Below, in pieces: positions 15,553-24,451 of a stretch of DNA of 38,789 nucleotides. Within the stretch, counting starts at the first letter, position 1; every line of letters begins with the position of its first letter. The stretch comes from Flavobacteriaceae bacterium (GTDB lineage Bacteria > Bacteroidota > Bacteroidia > Flavobacteriales > Flavobacteriaceae). Below the pieces are notes generated by a model. The model had not been told where the DNA came from, did no database searches, and was given only the letters and a program-made list of their open reading frames with translations. Position numbers and translations under genes: made by a program. Location: the NCBI GenBank assembly GCA_947452415.1, contig CANGCT010000013.1, positions 1 to 38,789 on the forward strand, read 5' to 3'.

Positions 15553-16467
15553 ATGTTTATTGAACAAGAAATAAAAAAAAGCAATGAGTTTTGGAAATAT
15601 ATTTTTGGCTCCATCCTAATTATTGGGGCTTCTACTTTAGGTCAGATTCCTTTGGTAATTGCAGTTGCTTTTAAGTCTTTTAAGTCGGATAAAATCCCAA
15701 CAGATACTATCGATGCTATTAATTTATTAGATTCTAATCTGTCTTTATTTTTAATAATGTTGTCTTTTGTTTTTGGGTTTATTGGACTTGTATTGGTAGT
15801 GAAATATTTTCATAAACAAACTTTACTAGAAGTAACTACTTCTCGAAAAAAAGTAGATTGGAGCAGGGTATTTTTTTCTTTCAGCTTATGGGCTTTGTTT
15901 ACCATTGTTACAACCTTGACAACTTATTATGCTAATCCAGGTGAGTTAGTTTGGAATTTTAAGCCTATTCCTTTCGCTATTTTATTTGTAATCGCAACCC
16001 TTTTAATTCCTATTCAAACGAGTACCGAAGAATATGTATTTAGAGGCTATTTAATGCAAGGATTTGCAAATTTGGCTAAGAATAAATGGTTTCCATTAAT
16101 AATGACCTCGTTTATTTTTGGGTCGATGCACCTATTAAATCCAGAAGTGGATAAGTTAGGATATCTAATATTAGTCTATTATATTGGTACTGGTTTGTTT
16201 TTAGGTATACTTACATTAATGGATGGAGGTATAGAATTGTCGCTTGGTTTTCATGCTGCCAATAATTTATTTACCGCTCTATTAGTAACTTCGGATTGGA
16301 CTGCTTTACGAACCAATTCCATTTTTAAAGATACTTCTATGCCGGGCGGTACAATGGAAATTTTTATTCCGGTGTTGGTAATTTATCCAATTCTATTATT
16401 TATCTTTAGTAAGAAATACCAATGGACCAATTGGAAAGAAAAATTAACGGGTAATATAATTCAATAA
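15553..16467 (+). CDS. CPBP-family intramembrane glutamic endopeptidase
   Basis: A 304-residue polytopic membrane protein of the CPBP (CAAX protease and bacteriocin-processing, Abi) family. The three active-site motifs are visible: EEYVFRG (Glu159, Glu160, Arg164), FGSMHL (His193) and GFHAANN (His234 with Asn238). About eight hydrophobic segments surround them, starting near residue 17. Members cleave prenylated or other peptides within the membrane; the substrate here is unknown. It lies 22 bases before menE on the same strand, so they are probably cotranscribed, though no functional link is evident. The divergent arsC start lies 93 bases upstream. Confidence 0.9.
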   Translation: MFIEQEIKKSNEFWKYIFGSILIIGASTLGQIPLVIAVAFKSFKSDKIPTDTIDAINLLDSNLSLFLIMLSFVFGFIGLVLVVKYFHKQTLLEVTTSRKKVDWSRVFFSFSLWALFTIVTTLTTYYANPGELVWNFKPIPFAILFVIATLLIPIQTSTEEYVFRGYLMQGFANLAKNKWFPLIMTSFIFGSMHLLNPEVDKLGYLILVYYIGTGLFLGILTLMDGGIELSLGFHAANNLFTALLVTSDWTALRTNSIFKDTSMPGGTMEIFIPVLVIYPILLFIFSKKYQWTNWKEKLTGNIIQ

Positions 16468-16489
16468 AATAATATAAATACAAAATACC

Positions 16490-17533
16490 ATGAATAATCC
16501 AACTTACGAAAATGTGCATAATCATTTTAAATTAAATGGTTTTCATCTTAATAGAGAAGATTTATGCCGTGTTGCTTATAGTTTTATTAAAGAAGGTGAA
16601 GATTTTGAAAAACCAGTTGGTAATTTTCTTTTAGATTGGTTTGATAGTAAACCGTATATTGAAATGCAAACATCTGGTTCAACAGGAACACCTAAAATCA
16701 TTAAAGTTGATAAACAAGCCATGGTGAATTCGGCTATTGCAACGGGAGATTTCTTTGAATTACAATCAGGAAATAGTGCCTTGCAATGTTTGCCAGTGAA
16801 ATATGTAGCGGGAAAAATGATGCTGATTCGTGCCATTGTATTAGGATTAGAATTGGATTATGTTGCTCCAACTTCCCATCCAATGAAAGGTTTAGAAGAT
16901 AAATATGATTTTGCTGCGATGGTGCCAATGCAGGCTCAAAATTCACTTAAAGAATTGCAGAATGTAAAAAAACTTATTGTTGGTGGTGCTAGAATTAGTA
17001 CTTCTCTTGAAAAACAATTAATGAAATTGCCAACCAAGGTCTATGAAACCTATGGCATGACAGAAACAATAACCCACATTGCTGCCAAGCGAGTAGGAGA
17101 AAAGGTCTTTACTGTTTTACCGCATGTAACTATTTCGTATGACGATAGAAACTGTTTAGTAATTCATGCTCCTAAAATTATTGCAGAAGACACTGTGGTT
17201 ACTAATGATTTAGTTGAATTGGTTAACGAAAATCAATTTAAGTTTTTAGGTCGAATAGATAACGTAATTAATAGTGGTGGTGTTAAAATCATGCCCGAAC
17301 TAGTGGAACAAAAGCTTGATGGAAAACTAGATAGACGATTTTTTATTACTTCCAAAGAAGATAAAGGATTAGGGGAAAAAGTAGTGTTAGTGGTTGAAGG
17401 AGAGTTTTTTACAATAGATAATTCAATTTTTGAATGCATAGATAAATACGAACGTCCAAGAGAAATTCTATTTGTTTCTAACTTTAAAGAAACTGAAAAC
17501 GGAAAAGTATTGCGCAAAGAAAGTTTAAAATAG
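16490..17533 (+). CDS. menE: O-succinylbenzoate-CoA ligase (menaquinone synthesis)
   Basis: A 347-residue member of the acyl-adenylating (ANL) superfamily that activates o-succinylbenzoate to its CoA thioester for menaquinone synthesis. The phosphate-binding loop TSGSTGTPK (61-69), the YGMTET motif (188-193), the hinge LGRIDNVINSGGVKI near 248-262, and the C-terminal catalytic lysine in ENGKVLRKE are all present. The protein is much shorter than typical acyl-CoA synthetases (500 or more residues) but matches the compact MenE forms of Bacteroidetes. No other men genes are in the window, which leaves some uncertainty between MenE and another small AMP-binding enzyme. Confidence 0.85.
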   Translation: MNNPTYENVHNHFKLNGFHLNREDLCRVAYSFIKEGEDFEKPVGNFLLDWFDSKPYIEMQTSGSTGTPKIIKVDKQAMVNSAIATGDFFELQSGNSALQCLPVKYVAGKMMLIRAIVLGLELDYVAPTSHPMKGLEDKYDFAAMVPMQAQNSLKELQNVKKLIVGGARISTSLEKQLMKLPTKVYETYGMTETITHIAAKRVGEKVFTVLPHVTISYDDRNCLVIHAPKIIAEDTVVTNDLVELVNENQFKFLGRIDNVINSGGVKIMPELVEQKLDGKLDRRFFITSKEDKGLGEKVVLVVEGEFFTIDNSIFECIDKYERPREILFVSNFKETENGKVLRKESLK

Positions 17534-17579
17534 TTTTTTTAATTTAGATTTTTTTTCGATTTATTCTATAAATAGTTAT

Positions 17580-19202
17580 TTACTTTTTAATAACATTTAT
17601 ATAAAAATCATTGGTGAGCACTTCAACTTCCTCAAGAGATTTTATTTTAATATTGGAGATTTGCGACTTTAATGTTGGTTGAATTCGTATTTGTTTTCCG
17701 TTAACTTTTAGGTCTATTGGCATATTAAAATTCGATTCGGAAGCGTTCCAACGGTATTCTAATTTGTTTTTATTGATTCGAATAAATAGTTCTGGGATAG
17801 TAATATATCTTAAATACTGATTAAAAATAGAGGTTAAATCCATGCCACTCTCGTTATTGAAAAAGTTAATTACCGTTGCAGTATCAATTATTTTATGACG
17901 GAAGGTATTGGAATAATTCAATAGTAATTTCCACCACAAATCATCATTGTTAATTACATGACGTAAAGTGTTTAATAATAAAGCACCTTTGTAATACATA
18001 TCTCCCGATCCTTCTTTGTTTACTCCGAAGGGACCAATAATAGGCTCGTCATTCTGTACATTTTGCTTCATGCCGTTCATGTATTTCTGCGCTTTTTCTG
18101 CTCCAAATTGACATTCTAAATAAACTACTTCGGTGTACATGGTGAATCCTTCGTGAATCCACATATCGGCAATGTCTTTGGAAGTGATGCTATTTCCAAA
18201 CCATTCGTGCCCACTTTCGTGGATGGTGATGTAGTCAAATAACAACCCAATTCCGGTTCCAGATAAATCACTTCCTAGGTAACCATTTTTGTATTTATTT
18301 CCATAAGCCACAGCGCTTTGGTGTTCCATACCTAAATAAGGAGTTTCAACTAATTTGTACCCATCTTCTTTAAATGGATAAGCTCCAAATTTACTTTGAA
18401 AACAAGTTAGCATAAGTTTCGCTTCTTCAAAATGGGATTTGGCTTTCACTTCATTTTCTTTCAAAACATAATAATCTAAATCTAAATCATCTAGGTTGTC
18501 GTGAATGTGTGCAAAATCGGCAATATTTACAGTAATATCATAGGTGTTAATTGGGTTTTTAACTTCCCAATCCCAACGGGTATAGCCATTTTTTAAATCT
18601 TCGCTACCTATTAATCTTCCGTTAGAAACATTCATAAGTCCACTCGGAACTGCCACTTTTATGGTTTCGCCATTATCAGGTTCATCGCTTTGCGAATCTT
18701 TAACCGGATACCACAAACTTGCACCAGTACCTTGGCAAGCCACCGCTACCCATGGCTTTCCTTGTTTGTCTTTGGTAAAAATAAATCCGCCATCCCAAGG
18801 AGCATTTTTGGCAATAATAGGTTTTCCGGAATAGTAAAATCGAATTTTCTCCTCGTTACCACTATTTAAATTAGTAGGAAAATCAATAAAAACAGCATTA
18901 AATTCTCTTTTGTATTCTAATTTTTTGGAATGAAATACAATAGAATCTACCTGCATATTTTCAAATAAATCTACCTGAATTTTTTTAGTATTGGATACTA
19001 CTTTAAAACTTATGTCATTATACCCAACTATTGATTTTTCTTCAATATTGATTTTGATATTCAAGTCGTATCGCAACACATCATAACAAGTTCGTTCGGT
19101 TCGTAAACCTCCTTGTAACGTATCTTTTCTAGTAGTAGTTTCTTGGGAAACAACAGTTTGAAAGATTATAAGTATTATGAAAATAAAATGTAATTTTTTC
19201 AT
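17580..19202 (-). CDS. M1-family zinc metallopeptidase, exported
   Basis: From ATG 19202 the protein has 540 residues and begins with a signal peptide (MKKLHFIFIILIIFQTVVSQ), so it acts in the periplasm or outside. It is an M1 (gluzincin) aminopeptidase-like enzyme. The zinc motif HESGH (His328, Glu329, His332) and the third ligand in WIHEGF (Glu351) are correct. The usual GAMEN substrate motif is replaced by GMEHQ (about 291-295). The length is shorter than full aminopeptidase N, so the C-terminal helical domain is reduced. The more upstream TTG start at 19217 is rejected because it spoils the signal peptide. It is 28 bases downstream of the carboxylase gene and probably shares its transcript. 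Confidence 0.9.
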   Translation of the reverse strand: MKKLHFIFIILIIFQTVVSQETTTRKDTLQGGLRTERTCYDVLRYDLNIKINIEEKSIVGYNDISFKVVSNTKKIQVDLFENMQVDSIVFHSKKLEYKREFNAVFIDFPTNLNSGNEEKIRFYYSGKPIIAKNAPWDGGFIFTKDKQGKPWVAVACQGTGASLWYPVKDSQSDEPDNGETIKVAVPSGLMNVSNGRLIGSEDLKNGYTRWDWEVKNPINTYDITVNIADFAHIHDNLDDLDLDYYVLKENEVKAKSHFEEAKLMLTCFQSKFGAYPFKEDGYKLVETPYLGMEHQSAVAYGNKYKNGYLGSDLSGTGIGLLFDYITIHESGHEWFGNSITSKDIADMWIHEGFTMYTEVVYLECQFGAEKAQKYMNGMKQNVQNDEPIIGPFGVNKEGSGDMYYKGALLLNTLRHVINNDDLWWKLLLNYSNTFRHKIIDTATVINFFNNESGMDLTSIFNQYLRYITIPELFIRINKNKLEYRWNASESNFNMPIDLKVNGKQIRIQPTLKSQISNIKIKSLEEVEVLTNDFYINVIKK

Positions 19203-19230
19203 ATTTGTAAATATCAAGAAGTCTAAAAAT

Positions 19231-20859
19231 CTATACTTGTATTACTCCCAAATTAAACTTTTTCTCAATAGGAGAGTGGTTGGCTGCTTCAATTCCCATA
19301 GAGATCCAGGTTCTTGTGTCTAGTGGGTCAATGATGGCATCGGTCCATAATCTTGATGCTGCATAATAAGGCGAAACTTGCTCGTCGTAGCGGGCTTTTA
19401 TTTTGTCAAACAATTCTTTTTCTTTATCTTCATCAATCACTTCTCCTTTGGCTTTAAGTGAGGACGCTTCAATTTGTGCCAATACTTTAGCGGCTTGCGT
19501 GCCACCCATAACAGCAAGTTCGGCACTTGGCCATGCAAAAATCAATCGTGGGTCGTAGGCTTTTCCACACATGGCATAATTTCCAGCTCCATAAGAATTC
19601 CCTACAATAACCGTGAATTTTGGTACCACCGAATTTGCTACAGCATTCACCATTTTGGCGCCATCTTTAATAATTCCGCCATGTTCACTTTTGGATCCTA
19701 CCATAAATCCGGTAACGTCTTGCACGAATACTAACGGAATTTTCTTTTGGTTACAATTAGCAATAAATCGAGTGGCTTTATCTGCAGAATCGGAATAGAT
19801 TACCCCACCAAATTGAATTTCACCTTTTTTAGTTTTCGAAACAATACGTTGGTTGGCCACAATTCCTACTGCCCAACCATCAATTCGGGCATAACAAGTT
19901 ATGATGGATTTACCATAATCTTCTTTGTACATGTCCATCTCCGAATTGTCTACCAATCTCTTGATGATTTCTAACATGTCGTATTGTTCGGTGCGGGCTT
20001 TAGGGATAATTCCGTAAATGTCTTGTTCGTTTAATGCTGGTTTTTCCGATTTAACTCGGTTAAATCCTGCTTTATCATAATCCCCAATTTTAGCTACAAT
20101 ACTTTTAATTCTTTCTAAAGCATCTTTATCGTCCTTGGCTTTATAATCGGTAACTCCCGAAATTTCACAATGGGTAGTAGCGCCACCAAGTGTTTCGTTG
20201 TCAATATTTTCCCCAATTGCTGCTTTCACTAAATAGCTTCCAGCAAGAAAAATACTTCCTGTTTTGTCTACAATCATTGCTTCGTCGCTCATAATAGGAA
20301 GGTAAGCACCACCAGCAACGCAACTTCCCATAACAGCAGCAATTTGGGTAATTCCCATGCTACTCATTTGGGCATTGTTTCTGAAAATTCGTCCGAAATG
20401 TTCTTTATCTGGAAAAATTTCATCTTGCATTGGCAAATAAACCCCTGCAGAATCAACTAAATATATTATTGGTAAACGATTTTCCATAGCAATTTCTTGC
20501 GCACGAAGATTTTTCTTAGCAGTAATTGGAAACCAAGCTCCAGCTTTCACGGTAGCATCATTAGCAACTACGATACATTGTTTTCCTTGGATGTATCCAA
20601 TTTTAACCACTACACCTCCAGAAGGGCAGCCTCCATGTTCGGCATACATACCGTCTCCAACAAAAGCACCAATTTCAATACATTTTGCTTTGGCATCTAG
20701 TAGATAATCGATACGCTCCCGAGCTGTCATTTTGCCTTCGGCATGCAGTTTTTCTATTCTTTTTTCTCCGCCACCAAGTTTTACTTTAGCAAATCGTTGT
20801 TTTAAAACAGATAAAAAAAGTTTATTGTGGTCTTCGTTTTTGTTGAAGTTAAGATCCAT
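19231..20859 (-). CDS. Acyl-CoA carboxylase, carboxyltransferase (beta) subunit
   Basis: A 542-residue biotin-dependent carboxyltransferase of the crotonase fold. It transfers CO2 from biotin to an acyl-CoA, working with a biotin carboxylase/carrier alpha subunit that is not in the window. The N-terminal half contains KMTARERIDYLLD and the oxyanion-forming segment MGSCVAGGAYLP. The C-terminal half contains VQDVTGFMVGSKSEHGGIIK and GNSYGAGNYAMCGKAYDP. The length and the GGCPSGGVV segment fit methylcrotonyl-CoA carboxylase (leucine breakdown) somewhat better than propionyl-CoA carboxylase, but the substrate is not certain. Intact throughout, with the downstream M1 peptidase on the same strand. 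Confidence 0.88.
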   Translation of the reverse strand: MDLNFNKNEDHNKLFLSVLKQRFAKVKLGGGEKRIEKLHAEGKMTARERIDYLLDAKAKCIEIGAFVGDGMYAEHGGCPSGGVVVKIGYIQGKQCIVVANDATVKAGAWFPITAKKNLRAQEIAMENRLPIIYLVDSAGVYLPMQDEIFPDKEHFGRIFRNNAQMSSMGITQIAAVMGSCVAGGAYLPIMSDEAMIVDKTGSIFLAGSYLVKAAIGENIDNETLGGATTHCEISGVTDYKAKDDKDALERIKSIVAKIGDYDKAGFNRVKSEKPALNEQDIYGIIPKARTEQYDMLEIIKRLVDNSEMDMYKEDYGKSIITCYARIDGWAVGIVANQRIVSKTKKGEIQFGGVIYSDSADKATRFIANCNQKKIPLVFVQDVTGFMVGSKSEHGGIIKDGAKMVNAVANSVVPKFTVIVGNSYGAGNYAMCGKAYDPRLIFAWPSAELAVMGGTQAAKVLAQIEASSLKAKGEVIDEDKEKELFDKIKARYDEQVSPYYAASRLWTDAIIDPLDTRTWISMGIEAANHSPIEKKFNLGVIQV

Positions 20860-21301
20860 ATAGAATTGTAGTTTGTTTGTGAGGCTAAATTACAAAACGA
20901 TTTCAAAAGGAATACTACTAATTTTTAATATTTAAAAATTAGATAAATATACTTTATTTTATTCTATAAAACGAAAACAATTTAATTGAAATTAATAGGT
21001 GATATATTGTTATTTAATATTTTGATTATTAATGATTTAATTAAAATTAAATATTTGAAAATTTCATTATATATTAAAAAAAATAATTCTTCTTTAAATT
21101 AAGTTCTAAGTATTAAATATGAAAATACAGGAAAGAAAAAAACATCTGGTAATGTAATTCTAAAAGTATATTAGGTTGGATAAATTTAATTAAATAAGTG
21201 AAATAACAAATACTTATAATGAGAAATAGCAAGACAATTTAACTAAGTTTCATTTCTTTAAATATCAAAATAAAAAAATGAAACTTTAATTTTGTGGTCT
21301 T
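20860..21301. other. 442-base AT-rich gap with no gene
   Basis: Read on both strands, this stretch has frequent stops in all frames and no tRNA or recognisable small gene. The left end must hold the carboxylase promoter; only an imperfect -7 box (TAATTTAG) is seen there. The right end holds the hairpin listed separately. Confidence 0.6.
21245..21286 (-). terminator. Possible weak terminator after the CstB-like gene
   Basis: AAGTTTCATTT (21245-21255) pairs with AAATGAAACTT (21276-21286) over 11 bases, 16 bases beyond the stop of the leftward gene ending at 21302. The loop is 20 bases and there is no strong T run, so termination is uncertain. Confidence 0.4.
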
Positions 21302-22723
21302 TTACAACAATGTAGTAGGGCAAACGTAATTTGTTTTTGGAATTGAGGTTTTTTTAATCTCGGCAAAACCTCCAATCACGTCTACTAAATTATCATATCC
21401 TTTTTGTTTTAATAAAGAAGCAGCAATCATGCTTCTGTATCCACCAGCACAATGCAATATAAATGGTTTGTCTTTTGGAAAAACTGCTAAATTAGAATTT
21501 AATACATTTAGTGGAATATTCATAGCTTCTATTAAATGTTCCGAATTAAATTCACTTACTTTTCTTACATCAATAATAATTAATTTTTCTTGGTTGTAAT
21601 GTTTTTCTAATTCTTCAGCATTTATTCTATGAATAACATCAAATTTTTTCCCAGCATTTTTCCAAGCTTCAAATCCTCCATCTAGATATCCAATTGCATG
21701 GTCGTAACCAACACGTGCTAGTCTGATGATTGATTCTTTAACTTTTTCTTCATTTTCAGCAACAATAAGAATCTCTTGTTTAATATCTAGAATTAATTCT
21801 CCTACCCACATTGCAAAGCTCCCGTTAATTGCAATATTTATACTATTAGGCAGGAAACCCTTTGCAAAATCTTCTGGATCTCTAGTGTCTAAAATTAACG
21901 CTTTAGTTTCATTGGCAATTAATTCGAAATCACCTATATTATAAGCTTTATTTCCATTGTCTAAAATAGAATCTAAAGAGGCATAACCCTGAATATTCAT
22001 CAATACATTTTTAGGAAAATACTGTGGAGGTGCAGTTAATCCGCTTAAAATTTCTTCAACAAATTGGTCTTCGGTTAATTCTGGGTTTAATGCGTAGTTA
22101 GTCTTCTTCTGGTTTCCTAAAGTGTCTGTAGTTTCTTTACTCATGTTTTTACCACATGCACTTCCTGCGCCATGATTGGGGTAAACAATTAAATCATCCG
22201 ATAAAGGCATGATTTTGGTTCGTAAAGAATGGTATAGATGTCGGGCTAGTTTATCTTGTGTTAATTCGGAAATTACATGTTGTGCTAAATCTGGACGACC
22301 TACATCTCCAATAAATAAAGTATCTCCAGAAATTAATCCTTTTTCCGTTCCTTGTTCATCAGAAACTAAAAAACAAGAACTTTCCATTGTGTGTCCAGGA
22401 GTATGGATTAGTTTAATTTGAATACCTCCAACGTGAAAAATTTCACCATCGGTACCAACATACATCTCAAAACCAGTTTTCATTCCGGTTGGTCCATACA
22501 CAATTGTAGCTCCAGTTTTTTTAGCTAAATCGATATGTCCTGATACAAAATCAGCGTGAAAATGAGTCTCAAAAATGTATTTAAGTTTCACACCATCTCT
22601 TTCCAATCGATCAAGATAAGGTTGCGTTTCTCTAAGAGGATCTACAATAGCTGCTTCACCATTAGAAGTAATATAATATGCTGCTTCGGCTATACATCCA
22701 GTATAAATTTGTTCTATTTCCAT
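21302..22723 (-). CDS. cstB: CstB-like persulfide dioxygenase with pseudo-rhodanese and rhodanese domains
   Basis: A 473-residue three-domain cytosolic protein. Residues 1-200 form a metallo-beta-lactamase domain of the ETHE1 persulfide dioxygenase type: THFHADF (His54, His56, Asp58), HTPGHT (His111), SGDTLF (Asp134) and NHGAG (His184). Residues about 260-360 form a rhodanese fold whose active-site position reads VAENEEKV, with no cysteine, so it is a pseudo-rhodanese. Residues about 365-460 form a second rhodanese with HCAGGYRS (Cys425). This is the domain order of Staphylococcus CstB, which oxidises persulfides to thiosulfate. The neighbouring TauE/SafE exporter supports that role. The symbol is by domain architecture. 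Confidence 0.88.
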   Translation of the reverse strand: MEIEQIYTGCIAEAAYYITSNGEAAIVDPLRETQPYLDRLERDGVKLKYIFETHFHADFVSGHIDLAKKTGATIVYGPTGMKTGFEMYVGTDGEIFHVGGIQIKLIHTPGHTMESSCFLVSDEQGTEKGLISGDTLFIGDVGRPDLAQHVISELTQDKLARHLYHSLRTKIMPLSDDLIVYPNHGAGSACGKNMSKETTDTLGNQKKTNYALNPELTEDQFVEEILSGLTAPPQYFPKNVLMNIQGYASLDSILDNGNKAYNIGDFELIANETKALILDTRDPEDFAKGFLPNSINIAINGSFAMWVGELILDIKQEILIVAENEEKVKESIIRLARVGYDHAIGYLDGGFEAWKNAGKKFDVIHRINAEELEKHYNQEKLIIIDVRKVSEFNSEHLIEAMNIPLNVLNSNLAVFPKDKPFILHCAGGYRSMIAASLLKQKGYDNLVDVIGGFAEIKKTSIPKTNYVCPTTLL

Positions 22724-22824
22724 TTTGTTTTTTTAAGTTTATTTTTATTTTTAGTTTTATAGAATCTTTAAAAAAAAAATATTTTAATTATGAAGTAAAA
22801 TTACTACTTTAAACTAATTGTTTA

Positions 22825-22840
22825 TGTATCAAAAGTTACA
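22825..22840. promoter_or_regulatory. Candidate Crp/Fnr-type binding site upstream of the CstB-like gene
   Basis: TGTATCAAAAGTTACA is a 6-4-6 imperfect palindrome (TGTATC against TGTAAC, five of six). It lies in the 147-base gap before the CstB-like gene, about 100 bases from its start. A Crp/Fnr regulator is encoded three genes upstream. The link between site and protein is inferred from geometry and context only. Confidence 0.3.
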
Positions 22841-22870
22841 ATTAATAAAATTTTAGTCAACTAATAAATA

Positions 22871-23677
22871 CTATTTTAGGAATATTTCTTTAATAATAAT
22901 GTAAATACCCATTACTAGTACAAACCATCCAAATCCGGTTTTCAGTTTTTCACCTTCTATTTTTTTGGATAAAAAACTTCCAATAATAACCCCAATTATA
23001 GAACAAGTTGTAAAAATTAATAATAAATTCCAATCTAATTTTTGTTCCGGACGAATATCTCCGATAAATCCTATTAAAGATTGGACTGAAACAATAATAA
23101 GTGAGGTTCCTACTGCCATTTTCATAGGAGTTTGTGTTAAAAACAATAGCGCTGGAATGATGAGAAATCCGCCACCAGCACCTACAAATCCAGCAATAAA
23201 ACCTATTAATAAACCTTGAGTAAATATGGCGAGATAGTTAAGTTTTGTATTTTCATTTATAATTTTTTCTTTCCATGGTTTTATCATTCTTACAGATGCA
23301 AAAATCATAACAACTGCAAATAAAACCATTATTAATACTGATTTTTTTAAGGTAAAAGTGGAGGTAGAAATTATAATTTCGGGGATACTTGGAACAATTA
23401 ATTTTCTAGTTATAAATACAGCAATAATAGTTGGTACCCCAAATAGTACTACTTTTTTAAAATCTACTAATTTTTGTTTTGCTTTTTGAAGTCCACCAAA
23501 TAAAGCCGTTGTACCTACTACAAATAAGGAATATGCCGTAGCCAAAACCGGCTCAATACCTAATACATAAACTAAAATAGGTACAGATAAAATAGAACCG
23601 CCACTCCCTATTAATCCTAGAGTTATTCCAACAAAAACAGCTAATACATAGCTAATTACTTGAGTTATACTAATCAT
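22871..23677 (-). CDS. TauE/SafE-family sulfite/organosulfonate exporter
   Basis: A 268-residue polytopic inner membrane protein with about eight hydrophobic helices arranged as an internal duplication. The family glycine motifs occur once per half: GLIGSGGSILSVPILVY near residue 21 and GFVGAGGGFLIIPALLF near 160. Members export sulfite, sulfoacetate or other sulfur oxyanions and accompany CstB in sulfide detoxification operons. Its neighbours here fit that: the CstB-like enzyme lies 147 bases downstream. The upstream DUF2490 gene ends only 2 bases before its start, so those two are surely cotranscribed. The transported ion is not determined by the sequence. Confidence 0.9.
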   Translation of the reverse strand: MISITQVISYVLAVFVGITLGLIGSGGSILSVPILVYVLGIEPVLATAYSLFVVGTTALFGGLQKAKQKLVDFKKVVLFGVPTIIAVFITRKLIVPSIPEIIISTSTFTLKKSVLIMVLFAVVMIFASVRMIKPWKEKIINENTKLNYLAIFTQGLLIGFIAGFVGAGGGFLIIPALLFLTQTPMKMAVGTSLIIVSVQSLIGFIGDIRPEQKLDWNLLLIFTTCSIIGVIIGSFLSKKIEGEKLKTGFGWFVLVMGIYIIIKEIFLK

Positions 23678-23679
23678 TT

Positions 23680-24402
23680 TTATATTTTTTTATTTGGCAA
23701 AGTGAAAAAGGTATTTATTACTAAATTATTTTCTAATAAATTGTCAATACTATTTCTTTGTGAACGTTCAATTTTTATATAACCCAATTCAATTTTAATT
23801 CTTTTGGTAGGAATATAAGATAAACTTGTTCCTAATCTGTTTTGATCAAAATTATGTAATCCGTTTAAAGAATTTGAATTAATTAATATTTCATCAAAGC
23901 CAGTCAATGTTAATTTAGAATTAATAGTAAACTTGATGCTTAATTTCTCTCTAAATCGGAAATAATCCGGAGAGTAATTTATGAAATTTCGGTATTCTAT
24001 ACCAGTTCTAGTTTGCAATTTGAGTTTTGTGATAAGATTATAGCTTAATTCAATAGCAGCGGCATAACGATTTTCATAGCTACTAATTTTACTTTTATCG
24101 CTTTCAGTTTTAATAATTGGGTTGTTTTCAAAATAAGAAAATGGCGATAGACAAATCGTAGTATTTTCATTTGGCTTAAAATATATCCAAAAGCGAAGGC
24201 TAGTTGCTAATTTATAATCTACATAATTGTTGGGATTATTAATAATGTCATTTTGCCATCTTTTTTGAAATTCTGCCTCTGTACTAATTTTATTTGTTAT
24301 GTTTTGCGTTAGTGCAATTTTACTCCAAAAATTAGTATGGGAGGCATTTTGAGCAAAAAAGGTAGTAGTTGATATTAACAAGAATAAAATTATTTTTTTC
24401 AA
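23680..24402 (-). CDS. DUF2490-family outer membrane beta-barrel protein
   Basis: A 240-residue exported protein. A signal peptide (MKKIILFLLISTTTFFA) is followed by alternating hydrophobic-polar strands typical of a small beta-barrel. Segments such as FWSKIALTQNITNKISTEAE near the N-terminus, and repeated strand pairs like KLKLQTRTGIEYRNF and IKIELGYIKIERSQ, match the DUF2490 family that is widespread in Bacteroidetes. Function is unknown for the family. Here it sits inside the regulator-to-exporter operon, 2 bases from the TauE/SafE gene and 49 bases from the Crp gene (24452). A passage route for sulfur oxyanions through the outer membrane would fit, but this is inference. Confidence 0.82.
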   Translation of the reverse strand: MKKIILFLLISTTTFFAQNASHTNFWSKIALTQNITNKISTEAEFQKRWQNDIINNPNNYVDYKLATSLRFWIYFKPNENTTICLSPFSYFENNPIIKTESDKSKISSYENRYAAAIELSYNLITKLKLQTRTGIEYRNFINYSPDYFRFREKLSIKFTINSKLTLTGFDEILINSNSLNGLHNFDQNRLGTSLSYIPTKRIKIELGYIKIERSQRNSIDNLLENNLVINTFFTLPNKKI

Positions 24403-24451
24403 CTTATAATGATTTTTAAAGTTATTTTTTGTGAAAATAGTTTTTTTTGTT

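Noticed and set aside
19474..20700. Several plus-strand open frames inside the acyl-CoA carboxylase gene
   Set aside because: They are complements of a conserved enzyme gene and show no family motifs.
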